Below are positions 62,201 to 64,000 of a stretch of 64,000 nt of DNA, piece after piece. Where the stretch lies: NCBI GenBank assembly GCA_024529925.1, contig JAFEUB010000912.1, forward strand, positions 1,034,501 to 1,098,500, written 5' to 3'. Within the stretch, counting starts at the first letter, position 1; the number at the start of each line of letters is the position of its first letter. The notes beneath the pieces are model-generated. The model saw nothing but the letters and a program-made list of their open reading frames with translations. It did no database searches and was not told where the DNA came from. Origin of the DNA: Ophthalmolycus amberensis (taxonomy: Eukaryota > Chordata > Actinopteri > Perciformes > Zoarcidae). Made by a program: the position numbers and the translations under genes.

Positions 62201-64000
62201 ATAAAACGTTTACAATTTAGCCACACAATTAATGCTAAAATACCATTAAATGTACTTTTTGCAAGTTCAACTGCATTATGTCTTTCATTCTTAAGCACCC
62301 CTAGATCACATAGCATTGGTATTTCTGTAAAATCAACTCAATAGCCAACCTGAAGCAAAGTCAGGGCAGTATTGCACAAATATGTATGTACTCTCTGAGT
62401 GCTGTTTGTGCAACAGGACAGTGAAGAGGATCTAACAAGTTTCTACAATTGTTTAAATGGCAAATTGTTCAGTCAACCAAAAGCAAAGTCTACCTGATAA
62501 CAAAGGCCAATTGGAAAAGAATATCCAGAGAGGTTGTGGAAGACAGAGGAGTTAATGTGTAGCTTTTATGGTGTTGTTTACAATAAAAAGATATCAACAT
62601 ATCTGCACACTTATTTGTGTTGCACACACCTACTTTATTTCCTAAACTCTGGTTCCTACTGACCAAACACATAGAAAACAAATAGTCTCTCATGCAACTT
62701 ACTGATTAGTGCACCTAAGGAGAAAGGGTCACACTAAATAACACATTCTGCCATGCAAGCAGAATGGCTCTATCGGTGGTAACGTCGGTTAGTCGGTCCA
62801 CTACTTTGGTCCACTCTGACCTCAGCTGCACTTTGTGTTTAAGTCTAATTTAACTGTTGCATACTAACATGCTACTTTAGCATGTTAGCATAACATGGTA
62901 TATTATACCTCTTAACATGCTAGCATTAGGACAGAGCCGCTAGCACGGTTGTAGGACGTGTAGATGATTCACAGCATATCTTCAATATTACTAAGCATTA
63001 TTTGAAAATATGCTATTTAAATATTGTTTGTAATTTAGCCAAAGCAGGAAGGTGATGTTTACAAAAACAAAGAGTAACAAATGCTTTCCTCACAATGCTG
63101 TGGGCTCTTTAGTAGACACATTGGTGTGTTCACAAAATACAGATTAAATAGACGCAGACAATAGTCCTCTGTGGTGAAGGATTAGGCTTTCACTCACAGC
63201 TAAAAATAGCTTTTGTAATAGTAACTGAATCACATTCTTGTTCCTTGATTAAGCTGTTTTGTCAATGTTACAATTCATAGCTGTAATTCCCTTTGGACGG
63301 ACAAACATGCAAACAAAGATTGGTATGCAGTTTCCATTTTGATGCCAATTCGAGCACAGAGTGTTAAGACTGCTGTGGTGTGAGCACGGCAGTCTCTCTG
63401 AACATTCCCAGTCTCCATCAGGAGCTGAGGCACACTGATCCAGTTGGCTTCACACTAATGCTTCGCAATCTGTCAACAATTATGCTTCTTCTCCAGTAAA
63501 GGACAGGTTCATAGTCATAGGTTGGTAAGGCAGCACTGTGCCACATATCATGTCCTAGTGCTGATGAAGCTGAACAGACAGACAGCACCAGAAGCCTGAA
63601 AGCTCCCCACTGCAGAGAATGCTGCATCATTGATAATGACCTGGTGATATAAAGCATCGATTGGCAATCTGTCTTTTCACCAGGTTCTTTGCCTTCGTTA
63701 CCTCCCTTGAAATTATATATTTTTTCCATATCGGTTGAATGCTTCACTTTGTAATCACTCGTGTACCTTCACAATTGCCGTAGCAGAAAGCATCACAAGG
63801 AAACTAATTGATCCCTCAGAGACGCACTGTGCCCTGTACCAGACGTTGTGGAAATACATAATAATGGTTAATTATGTTTTCACAGATATCCCTTCGGTAC
63901 ATTATGCTGCAGTGTGCAGCACCAGAAATAAGAGCCGAGATTTGATCTTGCAACATACTGTAAATGCTTCTGTCAGTCAGGGCTGGGTTTGGGCCAGGGC
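59265..64000 (-). other. aplp1: aplp1 intron 1 (extends beyond the window)
   Basis: Starts at the acceptor CTCTCTAG with a very long pyrimidine tract (about 59276-59340 on the sense strand). No leader exon ending in the needed phase was recognised. It contains a C run at 60800-60811 and a GCTAGCATG-type repeat at about 62866-62945. Confidence 0.6.

Noticed and set aside
63418..63747. - strand frame with a hydrophobic stretch (AFRLLVLSVCSASSALG), a possible aplp1 leader exon
   Set aside because: No consensus donor follows the hydrophobic stretch in the phase needed to join exon 59264-59085.
1..64000. tRNA, rRNA, CRISPR or bacterial-type systems
   Set aside because: None were seen; the window is ordinary eukaryotic genic DNA.

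Overview
The window is vertebrate DNA and almost certainly from a teleost fish. Genes are split by short GT-AG introns inside AT-rich sequence, CA/TA microsatellites are frequent, and several dispersed repeats look like well-known teleost families. A tighter placement (for example percomorph) would be a guess.

Four protein-coding genes and one transposon can be reconstructed exon by exon, with reading phase holding across every junction. (1) kmt2b, + strand, 35 coding exons from 673 to the stop at 18642, then a 3' UTR to a poly(A) signal at 20998. Its first exon lies upstream of the window. (2) igflr1, - strand, seven exons between 23935 and 21827. Its signal-peptide exon was not found. (3) A piggyBac-type DNA transposon, about 24047-26683, with an apparently intact two-exon transposase on the - strand. 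It sits just upstream of the first recognisable igflr1 exon. (4) zbtb32, - strand, four coding exons between 39675 and 33184. (5) aplp1, - strand, 16 coding exons between 59264 and 49815, with a long probable 3' UTR towards 46907. Its exon 1 is missing, so 59265-64000 is read as intron 1.

The gene set kmt2b / igflr1 / zbtb32 / aplp1 matches the neighbourhood of KMT2B on human 19q13.12, where ZBTB32, KMT2B and IGFLR1 are adjacent and APLP1 is close by. Synteny and sequence therefore agree that these are the KMT2B, not KMT2A, and APLP1, not APLP2, orthologues. kmt2b and igflr1 converge tail to tail, with opposed poly(A) signals about 30 bp apart.

Functionally the genes are unrelated neighbours: an H3K4 methyltransferase, a TNF-receptor-like membrane protein, a BTB zinc-finger repressor and an APP-family membrane protein. 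I see no operon-like or defence-type system. The most notable points are: an unusually long Kmt2b (at least 3,703 residues); a 28-nt and a 21-nt microexon; a (TG)n tract starting exactly at an aplp1 splice donor; a piggyBac element with a sound ORF but one decayed end; and an unexplained 114-codon open frame at 45599-45943.
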